From contig OX336348.1 in NCBI GenBank assembly GCA_946902875.1, positions 14,781,741 through 14,845,740 on the forward strand: a stretch of 64,000 bases of DNA. The letters run 5' to 3'. The stretch is from Nematopogon swammerdamellus. Its lineage: Eukaryota; Arthropoda; Insecta; Lepidoptera; Adelidae. The number at the start of each line of letters is the position of its first letter. Positions within the stretch are counted from its first letter, which is position 1. The notes below the pieces were generated by a model. It saw only the letters and a program-made list of their open reading frames with translations, made no database searches and was not told where the DNA came from. The translations under genes were made by a program, and so were the position numbers. Below, piece after piece: positions 54,073 through 64,000 of this stretch.

Positions 54073-55510
54073 CTACCTCAACCCCAATTTAAATTCAGCC
54101 GAGATACAAATCCTACGCTGTAGTCAAGCAGATAGCTTTGGTGAAGAAATCGCCTGTGTTCGAAACGCTCAACCAGTCAGAAAGGGTCGACTGGCAAACC
54201 TGTCTCTCATGATAGATAATGACGGAATTCTCCGCTTGTCAGGGCGCATCAGAGCCGCAAGAGGTATAGACAATAACACGAAAAACCCTATATTACTGGA
54301 CGGCAAACATGCAGCGACTCGGCTATTAGTTAACCAAATGCACAAGGATTTCGCTCATGCGAACAACGAAACAGTGATAAATGAAATTCGACAAAGATTT
54401 TGGATCATTCGGCTTCGTGACACAGTTAGAACTGTGGCCAGAAACTGTCAGCTTTGTAAGATACGTCGAGCAGCTCCTCTAAATCCTCCAACCGGAGATC
54501 TTCCCATCGATCGTCTGGCGCATCATCGTCGAGTATTTACGTACACCGGCATTGACTACTTCGGCCCCGTTGAAGTCACGATGTTTCGAAGACGAGTGAA
54601 GAGATGGGTAGCGTTGTACACATGTATGACAACCAGAGCCATACACCTTGATGTGGTGCACAGCTTATCTACTGACTCAGCAATAATGTGTCTACGACGC
54701 TTCATTGCGCGGAGAGGAACTCCCTCTAAGATGCTTTCGGACAATGCCACTTGTTTTGTTGGAGCGAAAAGACAGTTGGCGGAACTGTATGGTCAAGCGG
54801 TGACGGAATATGCCTCTAACAAGGGCATACAGTGGAGCTTCATTCCACCAGCAGCTCCCTTTATGGGAGGTTCGTGGGAAAGGCTTGTGCGGAGTGTGAA
54901 AACCGCATTACTGACGACGCTACATGAAAGAGCTCCTACAGAAGAAGTTTTGATCACTCTCTTGCTTGAAGCCGAAGCCATAGTGAACTCCAGGCCCTTG
55001 ACACATGTGTCTGTTGACCCAGAAGATCCGCGAGCTTTAACTCCATTTCATTTTATTTTGGGTACCTCGTCCACAGCGGCCTTGCCGATACAACTTAACG
55101 ACGGAGACCTGGCACGAAGATGTGATTATAAGAGAGCACTTCGCCTGGCCGATCATTTCTGGACCCGGTGGTTGAAAGAATATTTGCCAACTATTTTGCC
55201 GCGACGTAATACTGGTCAAGCAACACCGAATATTAACATCGGAGACCTTGTGATCATAATGGACGGCCAGCTACCACGAGGAACGTGGCCACGGGGTCGA
55301 GTAACAGTGTTATTCCCGGGCAAGGATGGAGTCGTGAGAGTGGTCGATGTCGCCACAAGTAGAGGAATATTGCGCCGACCAGTAAAGAAGTTGTTTCGTC
55401 TTCCAGTCGACCCATGACCAGTGGATGTTGAATGCAGGTGTCGCCACCTCTCTCCATTACTGTGATGGATCACCAGGGGGGCGATGTCGGCGATGACGCT
55501 TTATAAAAAA
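54073..55510 (+). pseudogene. BEL-D fragment: integrase with 3' end, inverted inside BEL-C
   Basis: On the plus strand a frame open from 54073 ('YLNPNLNSAEIQIL') leads into a 402-codon frame at 54209-55417 with the H2C2 zinc domain ('MHKDFAHANNETVI', 'CQLCKIRRAAPL'), the complete D-D-E core ('GIDYFGPVEV', 'MLSDNATCFVGA', 'GGSWERLVRSVKTAL') and a DUF5641-type end ('GDLVIIMDGQLPRGTWPRG'). After the stop a purine tract CCAGGGGGGCGA is followed by TGTCGGCG at 55485, plausibly the first bases of BEL-D's own 3' LTR. It is related to, but clearly diverged from, BEL-C's integrase. Left junction 54072/54073 cuts both proteins within pol. It is a fragment with an intact integrase frame but no RT. Confidence 0.85.
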
Positions 55511-55539
55511 AAAATTTAATCTTTAATCTGTGTATTTTT

Positions 55540-56345
55540 ATGTCAAATTGTCTGCAATAAAAAATGGTGGAATTTGGTTCGATATTTTTCCTTTCCTCGT
55601 TAATAAGAACTATGTCCTGATCTCTACCAAACTTTTTCTCAAGAAGCTTCATTACCTTTTGCGGGTCCCCTCTCGCGAGCAGTTGGTTCGAGACGGCCAA
55701 TTTCGCCTCTCCGTGCAGGCTCCTACGAAGACGGGCGAGATTTTCTACTGCGTCGAAGCGTCGAGCCTGTTCTTCATAGGCCGATCGGAAAGCGAGCCAG
55801 TCTCCGATAGCTCCTGAGAAGTCTGGAAGCTTCGAAGAGCAACACCGATCTTTTTGCGACGCGATATTTCTGATTTCGCGCGCAAGTAATGCTATCTCGC
55901 TCACACCCGTCGCGTTGTGCACGTCACGAGCGAGACCATCCGTCGTAGCTTCCTTTAGCTGTTGATTTTGCTGCGGCGGTGGTGTGACACACGTGCGACG
56001 AATGCCAACGGTCGGTGCAGACCCAGTAGAAAGTGCAGTGTCGTCCGGCGGGGGAAGCACCTGTTTTTTTGTCGCATTCCTCACCCATTCTGATGTTCTC
56101 GAACGAGTGTCGTCAGCTGTTTCGATCCGGTGCACGTTTACTAATGACTCCTCTTCAATTTCCTCCAATTCTACTTCCAGACGTCTCCGAATCAACTCCT
56201 TCTCTATCTCGGCTATCTTTTCTGCTGCGGCGAGTTCGGCGGCGCGGCGGCGGCGCACGGACGCCGACGTCGCGTGCGTGTGTGTAGAGACGCTCGAGCG
56301 GTCATCGTTCGCTTCTTTACGTACGTCCGCGCCTACCACTGTCAT
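55540..56345 (-). pseudogene. BEL-C gag, N-terminal fragment
   Basis: The minus strand from ATG 56345 ('MTVVGADVRKEAND') encodes a long charged coiled coil ('AAELAAAEKIAEIEKELIRR', 'LEVELEEIEEES') and the start of the BEL gag core: 'KLPDFSGAIGDWLAFRSAY' and 'LRRSLHGEAKLAVSNQLL', then 'KLLEKKFGRDQDIV'. Family resemblance is lost soon after (about 55600), where the sequence runs into the BEL-D junction, so capsid C-terminus and zinc knuckles are missing. The frame is open upstream of the ATG to about 56490 without another in-frame ATG. The product would be an N-terminal capsid fragment only. Confidence 0.75.
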
Positions 56346-56825
56346 CGACGACGTATTACTTGGAGTATGAGGCAAGGGTTGTCCTGCGGCGGCTCCTGTA
56401 ATTGGTTGCCCGGACGTTGACGGCGGCAGTCCGTCCCCCGTGCCTCCATTACCCTCCTTTTCATTCCGTGCGTCTTGCGTTTTGTGTTTTCACCATCTTG
56501 CGCAGCTTCTAGGTGCAGCGCGGATATACGTACGCGGCCGACGCGGTTGTTTGGCGCGCTCACGCGGCGGTAGGCGCGTCACAACAAGTCCCCGTTCGAG
56601 AAACGAACACTTAATATACGCGGGCTCAGTTCGCGTAGAGTTCACTTTTTAAGTTCACTTAACACTAGAGTCGTTATAACTACGGAATACGGTTTAGTAG
56701 CACTCCGCATCAGACGATGCGACCCACGCTTCCGAGCGGTTGGAAGGCGCGAACCGGGTTTATGACGCGGCGATGCGAGGAGCGGGCTATGGACGAAATA
56801 TTTGATCCGGCTCGAAGGACCACGA

Positions 56826-57271
56826 TGTCCGCCCCGGGGTCGGCTTTAGGCTCGATTACCCGGCAGGCGACCTCGATTAAAATGAAACTGTATAATTGAT
56901 TAAAACTGTATATTGTACTGGTAAAACTATAATAACTGTCCGTCGCGTGTTGCCTCTCGCTCGCTCGTCAACCAACTAACTGGCCGCCGCGCGCGTAAGC
57001 ATTTTTAAATATGGTGTCTCGCGCCAACGGATGCAACGGCTTATATTTTAAATCAGAGCGAGAGACAACAGTGACAGAGAAACACACACATTTACAGTGC
57101 GCGGTAACAGTGCAGAGTTCGTCGTACACACTGCTACCGCGAGACACTAACACTGTTTAATTCACGTTTTTTAAAGCCGCGATAGTAGTGCAGAGTTCGT
57201 CGTACACACTACTATCGCGCGGCACTGACACTATCACAAATACCTCTTATTATTATTGTCCGTCGTCAACA
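56826..57271 (-). repeat. BEL-C 5' LTR
   Basis: 446 bp, no difference seen from 49886-50331. The primer-binding site lies directly inside it (56807-56825, minus strand). Confidence 0.9.
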
Positions 57272-57276
57272 GATTT

Positions 57277-58359
57277 ATTTCAAAAAAACATAACCAGACA
57301 TTCGTATGAAGGGTGACCATCTCCCCCTACCACTCCCACCCCCCCCCCCCCCCCCCTCCCACCCACTAAATAATTATTCCAGTAGGTCTACCGGCGTTCA
57401 CTCACTCGCCCGTGTGAGTGCGAGAAATGTGGCGAGAACGCTATATTGGCACCGGTGAAACAGGCGAGTGACGTCATTCTCGCACTCCCACATTTTACTC
57501 GCTGGAGCTGTCGATCTAGTCGATTATAGCCTTCTCTATATGTCCTTTCAAGACGACAAGGACGGAATACAGAATGCTATGAGTCGACACGGAGTCGATC
57601 TATCAAACAATTGGCACCGGGGTTTTTGACGTTTCTTTGACAGATAAACTCCCCGATATTTGCCGCTAAACTCGCAAGCTAAGGATCAACTTCTTGGCGT
57701 TCACTTCATGAGAAAACTGACGAAAACATCGAAATACATTTATTAACTAAACAAAAATATTATAAAAGTATTTACAAATACATAATAAATACTGTAGAAA
57801 ATATAGAAATTATAGGAAATAAAATTAAAGAAATGGCAGGACCCGGCATCCAAGCCAATAATTATTAAAAAAAAAATTACAGCGGTTCGTAAACAAACAA
57901 GCAGACACGACATTCGCTTCGCGATGTTTATTTTGTGGTTTCTTTCTTTCTACGAAACATTTACGTAAGCGGCGGGCGGTCGGCGCGGTCTTGGCTTGGA
58001 CTCTTTTGCTGGAATCCGGCCGACGTGCGTCGATGAGCTTACAGCAAGAACATCGGCGCGAACAAGCGAGGCTATCATATCACTCAGCAGAATCCACTCG
58101 AGGGAGCTGCGCTTCGCCACTTTACGAACCGGCCGACACCCACAAAAGAAAGCCGACGCTATATCACCCACTTCCAAGGTATGTACTTACCTATTTCTTT
58201 TTATGTACCATGTGTTTATCTCTGAATTCTTTCTAGTACCTACCTACCTATGCACTCACCAATATTTATAAAGTACATACCTATGATAAATAGGTACTAT
58301 AAACGATTATGGTAATAGATGTCACTTATCAACTTGAAATTTGTAAAATTGTAATCTCT
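57277..58359. other. Intergenic; no confirmed gene
   Basis: C18 tract at 57339-57356, partial inverted repeats around 57395-57500 (GTGAGTGCGAGAA / TTCTCGCACTC). A plus-strand frame ends at a donor-like AAG|GTATGT near 58180 but has no recognisable domain or acceptor. Confidence 0.4.
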
Positions 58360-58700
58360 TGTATTGTACCGTGTGGTGCCGGTACTTAAAAAGAATAGCC
58401 CCACTGCATCTCTCCCCGTGCATGTCGTAAAAGGCGACTAATGGATAAGGACAAGATATCGTGCTAAAGGGCGACGGGATCGCCACCTCTCACCTTGGCA
58501 CAGTACTTCCACCGAGTCATGCAGTAGGTGGGTCTTCGTGCCTTACTTGCTGCTTGATCGATTTAATCTTGTTCGAATACTTTGCGAAACGTGGTGGTCG
58601 GTGTTGTGCTGTAATTTACTAGAGTACTTGCAGCACAACACCGATTACTCTGCTTACCCCGATTGTCGGGATTCAGCGTGTGTGATATGTATGTATGTAT
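58360..58700 (+). mobile_element. Interspersed repeat with ATGT tail
   Basis: 'CCCGTGCATGTCGTAAAAGG', 'CGACTAATGGATAAGGACA' and the end 'TTACCCCGATTGTCGGGATT' with TATGTATGTATGTA match a widespread lepidopteran repeat. An inverted pair (GGTCGGTGTTGTGCTG / CAGCACAACACCGA) lies near its end. Confidence 0.6.
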
Positions 58701-59189
58701 GTAATCTCTTCTTTTTTGTCATCTGTGCGACAGAAGGTTGAAAAACCACAATAGCTTTGCTTCAACCTCTACTTTCTATGCTGAATCAAATGTTGCAATT
58801 CTAGTGTACAGTACGCGGCGGTAAATAATGTGCATCATGCTTTGATGACTTTCTGGTTGTAAAGCATTGTCTCGGTCATACAGATACTTGCAGTGCGACA
58901 GAGACGACACTCTACAACCGCACTGTCTAGTTTATCACCAAAGAACATTGCGCATTATTTTAAATTGTATTTGCTAGATAATGACTGCCCTTCCATTTTA
59001 TGCAAGTGATACTTACCAACGCACAGAGGGTCATATATACGCTTCCCATAAACGCTTCTCTCAACAATGAAGGTATTCTTATCTCTGGTAAAAAAAGTAA
59101 ACAAAACAATAATAAGAATAAAATATTTTTATTTACACATACAATTTACACAAAAACCTAATTAGGTAAACTGAAGAACTAATTGAGCA
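58701..59189. other. Intergenic; no gene recognised
   Basis: It includes a minus-strand AATAAA (plus TTTATT at 59137-59142) that could serve the exon at 59190-59370. Confidence 0.4.
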
Positions 59190-59370
59190 TCTTAATAATA
59201 AACGCTGAGCACATGCTGGCATTGATGTTGTGGAAGGACTTGGTGCTTGCAACCAGCAGATGGTAGTGTGCTGCACCAAACCCGAGGATGTGCTCCGTTT
59301 ATGTAGGGAGGGTGTTCATTGTCCCAAGTGAGCCACTGCTGGGGTTTGTTGAAAACGCCCTCGGTTGTCC
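59190..59370 (-). pseudogene. Possible terminal exon of an unidentified gene
   Basis: On the minus strand an acceptor TTTTAACTTGCAG|G at about 59371 opens a frame 'TTEGVFNKPQQWLTWDNEH' through 'PRVWCSTLPSAGCKH' and 'QCQHVLSVYY', with a stop near 59195 and an AATAAA about 55 bp further on. I do not recognise the product. The acceptor, terminal stop and poly(A) signal together look like a last exon, but the phase does not obviously join the candidate exon at 60359-60547. It may be a decayed host gene or a transposon accessory gene. Confidence 0.35.
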
Positions 59371-59473
59371 TGCAAGTTAAAACAAAAAATATCTTTAAAT
59401 TATATTGTTTTGATTAGCGTAGGTACTTAGATGTATTTGGATCACATTAGACCATTACATTGCTTGGACATTT

Positions 59474-59665
59474 AAAAACAGGTGCCAAGTGCGAGTTTAA
59501 CTCGCGCACTGAGGGTTCCACCACAGGTGAGGGTAGTACACCACACAACATATATTTTGTTATACACGGTTTTAACTTTTTTCGCGACATTTCAATTTTA
59601 ATACCGAATATTAAACCATTTCGTATACTGATTATTTTGTGGTACTAAGAAATAAAATATTTAAA
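59474..59665 (+). repeat. Interspersed repeat, 'CCAAGTGCGAGTT' family
   Basis: The head 'GTGCCAAGTGCGAGTTTAAC' and 'TCGCGCACTGAGGGTTCCAC' is a relative of 8455-9117; AT-rich body, A tract at the end. Confidence 0.6.
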
Positions 59666-60358
59666 AAAAAATTGCATATTTTCTTCAAAATTTTACCTCA
59701 GCGACAATTTCTCTTTGGAATGGTGTAGCGAGCGCCGCCGCGCGCTGCGCGCCTGCGACCGTGCGTACCCAGCTGACTGACAACGTGTCGCGCGCTAGCT
59801 GTTGTATCGTGTCGATATGAATGTGATTTTTTTGATTTATTTGAAAAATTACTCAGCTTTCGATTTTTTTGGTAATGCAGTGTGATTCCTATTATGAAAT
59901 ACCATGTTTTTATACCAAATATAGAAATTAAAAATTTGAAAACCAAAGCTAAAAAAAAAATTACCCCCTTTTTCGGCATCAGTATGTGACCCAAAACAAC
60001 CCCCTTTCGGGAATGTTGCCTATTTAAGTTAACACCGTGTATATTTACCAAAATAATTGTGGTTTTGAAAATCAAGAAACGCGTAATTACAAAACTGAAA
60101 AAATATATTATAAAAATAATTTTTTTATGTGATATGTCCTATAAGGGTTTCCCTTTTTTCCTCCAAAAAACTTTTGTTTAGTATTGAAATGGGAATTAGT
60201 TTATATGGTTACTGAATGTTTTTATTTAGTCTGAATTCATCGTACACCTTTATTATTTCTGTTAATCCCATGAATCTGCTCCCGGACTTAATGTAGTGAC
60301 TGCTGCAACAGCCTGTATATATTATATAGCAATACTTACATTAAAACATTTTTTTTAC
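59666..60358. other. Noncoding; no gene recognised
   Basis: AT-rich with a short GC-rich patch at 59725-59800. Would be intronic if the flanking minus-strand exons belong together. Confidence 0.35.
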
Positions 60359-60547
60359 CTGCAGAAATTGCCGCAGAAGCTCCAACTGTTGCCGCCGAAA
60401 CTCCTCCTGAGACACCAGGCTCTACTCTCTGAGGACCATGTCCTGCCGCCTGTCTTCAGCGTGTACCCGCTCGTACTCCTCAATAACCTCGCGCATAGGC
60501 GGGTTAATTTGCACGAAGCTCACGAGGGGGGCGGCCAGCAGGCGCAC
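60359..60547 (-). pseudogene. Possible internal exon with a nonsense codon
   Basis: The minus strand has an acceptor TTTTCCATTAAG|G and a donor CTGCAG|GTAAAA that bound 189 bp. The only usable frame reads 'VRLLAAPLVSFVQINPPM', 'EVIEEYERVHAEDRRQDMV' and, after a TAG, 'SLVSQEEFRRQQLELLRQF'. The second half is an amphipathic, Q/E/R-rich helix. Splice-like borders and codon-like composition suggest a former exon; the TAG suggests decay. Function unknown. Confidence 0.35.
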
Positions 60548-61197
60548 CTTAATGGAAAAAAATAATTTAATTAGGCATCTATCTTTTTTAACTTTAAGAC
60601 ATAATTTTGGATGATAAAGTATCAGGCAGATGATATATCTTTATGATTTATATTTATGATTTAACGTAAAACCATCTTAAGAAATGACAGATTGTAACAG
60701 TGAAAACAGTATGTAAATTAATAAAGTGGTTCTCGAGTTATAAGGATATTCATATATTAAATAGACGTGCAGCGGCCAGTCGCAATTATAGCTCGGTACT
60801 TTATTGTGAAAAATGTTGCTTCTATGTTACCTACTTTACTTTTATTCAAGAGAGAGTAGTGTTGTTGAAAATAAAATTGATTAAAAAGAAATGTTTTCCT
60901 TGTTTTCTTCCCTAAAACTGCTGCTTGCATACTGGACGATAGCGTCACGGCAGCGGTGACATGACCGCGACGCGGCAGCAGGTTTCGAGCATACCGTCAC
61001 GGTATTGCATACATTTTTCCTGCCCTGCTGCACGTCACCGTCTAGATAGTGCATAAACAGTCGTTGGCTACATACATACAATGAAGTATGTAAACAACAC
61101 TACAGTAAATAAATACCAATGTGATTTAAAATATGCTTACCGGTAGAGTAGGAAGGTGTGGATCTAAGCTTGCGATGGCTTCACCGAACATATCCGG
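60548..61197. other. Intergenic; no gene recognised
   Basis: AT-rich, with a short GC-rich inverted pair near 60943-61003 (ACGGCAGCGGTGAC / ACCGTCACGG). Confidence 0.35.
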
Positions 61198-61719
61198 GCC
61201 CATCGGCAGTAGAGGAGGGTATTAATCGAGGCCGGGACTAGCGAGTGGCCACTCTAAATTTCCCGCGCATGCTTCACGTTTCGGCTCGCTTCAAGCCCTC
61301 GTCAGCTAGTCTGCGTTGACTAGGACGCGGGGAAACACCAGTCCCGCTCTCGACCTCCCTCTCTCTACCTATCCATTTTCTAGGATGCTTCCAGTGACGT
61401 TTTCGAAGCTCTCTCCAGCTTAGCGTCGATCTTGGCAGCCCTAGATTCTTGGAGAGACTGTGGACGAATTCGCTGGTAGTCCTCTTGCTCCGACTTCCAC
61501 AGCGAAGAGATCAGTCTTGAATCTGTTTCTCACAATCCGGTCTACTAGGTTGCAGTACTTGTTAGGTTTGATGTTGTGGTCCTTCGGTATGTTGCTTTCC
61601 CATGGAACTGTAAGTTCAACAAGTACTACATATGCTTTGTCGCTTTTGTGAATATGACTATATCCGGTCTTAATATTGTGGTACAGATTTCAGAAGGCAT
61701 CTGGTCATGCTTCTCATGT
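61198..61719 (-). mobile_element. RLE LINE 3' end, truncated tandem copy
   Basis: 522 bp repeating 61720-62240 in the same orientation (GCCCATCGGCAG at 61198 and 61720). It covers the last roughly 130 codons and the 3' UTR, with scattered substitutions and frameshifts. Its 5' end abuts the 3' end of the longer copy directly. Confidence 0.8.
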
Positions 61720-64000
61720 GCCCATCGGCAGTAGAGGAGGGTGTTATTCGAGGCGGGGACTAGCGAGTGGCCACTCTAAATTTCCCGCGCATGCTTCACG
61801 TTTCGGCTCGCTTCAAGCCCTCGTCATCTAGTCTGCGTTGACTAGGACGCGGGGAAACCACCAGTCCCGCTCTCGACCTCCCTCTCTCTACCTATCCATA
61901 TTCTGTAGGATGCTTCCAGTGACGTTTTCGAAGCTCTCTCCATATATGAGCTTAGCGTCGATCTTGGGAGCCCTAGATTCTTGAAGAGACTGTAGAGCGA
62001 CTTCGCTGGTAGTCCTCTTGCTCCGACTTCCACAGCGAAGAGATCAGTCTTGAATCCGTTTCTCACAATCCGGTCTACTAAGTTGCAGTACTTGTTAAGT
62101 TTGATGTTGAGGTCCTTCGGTATGTTACTTTCCCATGGAACTGTAAGTTCAACAAGTACTACATGCTTTGTCCCTTTTGAGAATATGAGTATATCCGGTC
62201 TTAATGCTGTGGTACAGATTTCCGAAGGCATTTGGTAATGCTTCTCATGTGTGTCCATCAACAATTCCCAATCCTTTGCTGCTCCCAAAATTGAAGAAGG
62301 TTTAGTCCTATCTTTGGGCAGCTTATTGGCTCCAGGTTTCACAAAGTTGACCTTCTGGAAGCCGCTACTGGTTTGCCCTTTCCTGGTCCGTGCAATTGAC
62401 AGGTTGATGGCCTCTCTGATGATTTGGAGGACTTTATCATGACGGTAGGAATACTGGCCTCGCTCAAGTAGTATTTTGCATCCGCATAACAAATGTTTGG
62501 CCGTGCCTACGAACTCCTTACATGACGGGCATAGTCTATTTGTAGATTTCCCCCATCTAACTAGGTTACTCGGGTCGGGGAGAGTAAGCTGGAATGCATT
62601 TAAGTAGAACTTAAGCAGCTCAGGGGACCAGTTGTATATTATGGATTTCCACTTCAATGCAGGAGGGATGCAGAAGTCACCCACTGTTCGCCAATCATTC
62701 TGCATTTCTAGGTTTAAGGCGTGAAGTTTGAAGCCTTGTTCCATGTCCTCCTGAGCAAAACCTTTCAGTATTTCTTTATCAGACTTTGCTGTTTCTATGC
62801 CCAATCCAGATCTATTGGTGCGTGTACCAACTTGGAATGATTTGTAGAAGTCGAGTCTCGATTCCAGTTCATCTGATAGTGATGTGTTGGGTAAGGCTTG
62901 AATAGCGCTATCATTGGAGTCTTTGAGTATACATCGTTTGGCTATTCTCGCCTTTTGATAAAATATCGACGGTTTCTTAATGTTCAGTCCAAAGTTATTG
63001 TGAGATCTGTATAGCGTTGACGAGTCAGCCGGGTGAGCCAGTCCAAACCATGATTTCAGGAATCTGGTCACATACGAGTCTAATTTAGTCAGGTTTTGCT
63101 TTGTGAAGTCGTAGACGAGAAATGGCCATGAAAGTTTTGATGTCAGGTAGTTATCGTAAATCCATGCCTTTTGTGTACCCAGGAGGGGAAGATTGTCAGT
63201 TTGGCGGAGGCTCTCTTCGAAAAGTTGGACAATATCATCAGTAGGATGCTCCTTTCCTCTGCTGGTGATCCTTTTGCCCAAGAATTTAAAAGGAGCTTCA
63301 TCAGCCACGGTTGCGATTGGTTTTCCGGCTACTGTCAGACCTGGATTGCTCGAGGTAAACTTTGAACCTTTCCTGGTTAAGCTCAAACAGTAGCACTTCG
63401 CTGGTTTTATCTTCATCCCTTTGGTCCATTCACAATAGTCATCCACCACCTTAAGAAGCGCCTGATTTTGTTTTGGATTGCGGGTTAACAGCGTAATATC
63501 TTCCGCAAATGCCAGGATGGCCGCCATATATGTGTCTCCATATTTGAACCTGTATCCCCATTTGTTTTCTTTTACGGCAAGCGTATCAATTAGAATGTTG
63601 ATAACAATGTTAAATGTGACAGGAGAGAGGCAGCAACCCTGGAAAAGTCCTATGCCGTAACGAATTTCCGGTGTCTTCTCCGTTTCGCCTTTTACTTGTA
63701 TTACAAAGGAAAGTTTTTTGTAGTAGGAGGCTATTATATTACAGATCAGAGGTGGCACATTATACCACTCTAGCGCCTTTAATAGTAACTCATGGCGCAC
63801 CGAACCGAAGGCGTTTTCAAAGTCTAACCACGTGGCAGTTAATTGTCTCTCATTCTTCCTTGCATCTCTAAGACATTCAGTCAGCAAAGAATTATGTTCG
63901 AGGCACCCTGCAACTCTTGGGAGAAAACCTTTCTGGTACTTCTTCGGTAAGTAGTCGTTGGTACACATGTGTTTGAGTAGTCTGGCCTGCATAATGGAGA
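61720..64000 (-). CDS. RLE-type LINE protein (RT, CCHC, restriction-like endonuclease), partial
   Basis: The minus-strand frame enters at the right edge and runs to a stop at 61842-61844, more than 716 codons; 61720-61841 is 3' UTR. In order: RT palm 'WLDFENAFGSVRHELLLKAL', 'GLFQGCCLSPVTFN', 'ILAFAEDITLLTR' (FAED where FADD is usual) and the thumb 'PFKFLGKRI'. Then a CCHC module 'CPSCKEFVGTAKHLLCGC' (about residues 498-515) and an endonuclease 'RPDILIFSKGTKHVVLVEL' (about 612-630), with R-P-D and V-E-L-T as the PD-(D/E)XK pattern. This order fits R2/R4(Dong)/NeSL-type elements, which nick DNA and prime reverse transcription at the target. The N-terminus lies beyond the window. The frame is open, yet the first RT-box Asp is Glu, so activity is doubtful. 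Confidence 0.85.

Larger units (their letters stand above)
49886..57271 (-). mobile_element. BEL-C: recently inserted chimeric BEL/Pao retrotransposon
   Basis: 446-bp LTRs (49886-50331 and 56826-57271) look identical by eye and are flanked by a perfect 5-bp target duplication GATTT (49881-49885, 57272-57276). Transcription runs right to left. After the right LTR the minus strand reads TGGTCCTTCGAGCCGGATC (primer-binding site); before the left LTR it reads CCGGGGGGAGAA (purine tract). Internal order on the minus strand: gag fragment, inverted BEL-D piece, RT end plus RNase H, hAT insertion, integrase. Confidence 0.92.
49123..57327. mobile_element. Small TIR element (24-bp inverted repeats) interrupted by BEL-C
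   Basis: GGGGGAGATGGTCACCCTTC plus ATAC (49123-49146) and its exact complement (57304-57327) bracket BEL-C. Without BEL-C about 0.8 kb remains, with no ORF. A C18 tract lies just outside the right end (57339-57356). Confidence 0.6.

Noticed and set aside
57996..58180. Possible exon ending at AAG|GTATGT
   Set aside because: One donor-like site and an open frame on both strands are not enough; no acceptor, domain or partner exon was found.
61460..62442. Plus-strand frames opposite the LINE ORF
   Set aside because: Antisense to a well-supported coding frame; repeated only because the LINE end is duplicated.

Overview
The window is animal, almost certainly insect and most likely lepidopteran, nuclear DNA. 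It is AT-rich with short CpG-rich islands. It carries BEL/Pao LTR retrotransposons, RTE, CR1/jockey-like and restriction-like-endonuclease LINEs, hAT elements, tRNA-derived SINEs, foldback MITEs and the GTCC/GTCT-microsatellite repeats familiar from moths and butterflies. Host-like genes are nearly absent. The clearest is a THAP zinc-finger gene whose first two exons (15855-15931 and 31408-31485) are separated by a 15.5-kb intron packed with nested transposons. A second, weaker candidate is a decayed spliced gene on the minus strand at 59190-60547.

Region by region. 1-6.7 kb: a LINE RT tail, then a composite of foldback element, 68-bp minisatellite with higher-order structure, kilobase CCTAT/CCTAC array and a 0.44-kb tail. 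The same order recurs at 33.3-39.05 kb. 8-9.3 kb: a decayed hAT-type transposase gene. 10.3-13.5 kb: a 3.2-kb TIR element with subterminal repeats. 13.8-16.5 kb: RTE remnant, three MITEs and THAP exon 1. 16.7-31.3 kb: BEL-A (gag only) whose 3' LTR was entered by BEL-B, whose leader was in turn entered by a 4-kb long-TIR element. 32-41 kb: hairpin MITE, second composite, a TTAA-flanked element and two RLE-LINE ends. 41.2-46.9 kb: two head-to-head copies of an XPG-like nuclease/CXC protein gene, one split by a 3.9-kb hAT element that carries a complete tRNA/5S-like SINE. 49.1-57.3 kb: BEL-C with 446-bp LTRs that look identical and a perfect TSD. It contains an inverted piece of another BEL (D) and a 1.3-kb hAT insertion. 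61.2-64 kb: an RLE LINE whose long ORF runs off the right edge, followed by a truncated tandem copy of its 3' end.

How the parts relate. Target-site duplications and interrupted reading frames give an insertion order: THAP intron, then BEL-A, then BEL-B, with the long-TIR element entering BEL-B; and a 24-bp-inverted-repeat element, then BEL-C, then hAT. No element here is clearly autonomous. BEL-A has only gag; BEL-B lacks the RT active site, RNase H and the start of integrase; BEL-C lacks protease and most of RT; the LINE has a substituted RT active site. Their recent movement, judged from LTR identity, therefore implies supply of enzymes in trans. All domain calls come from reading motifs by eye; no database search was possible.
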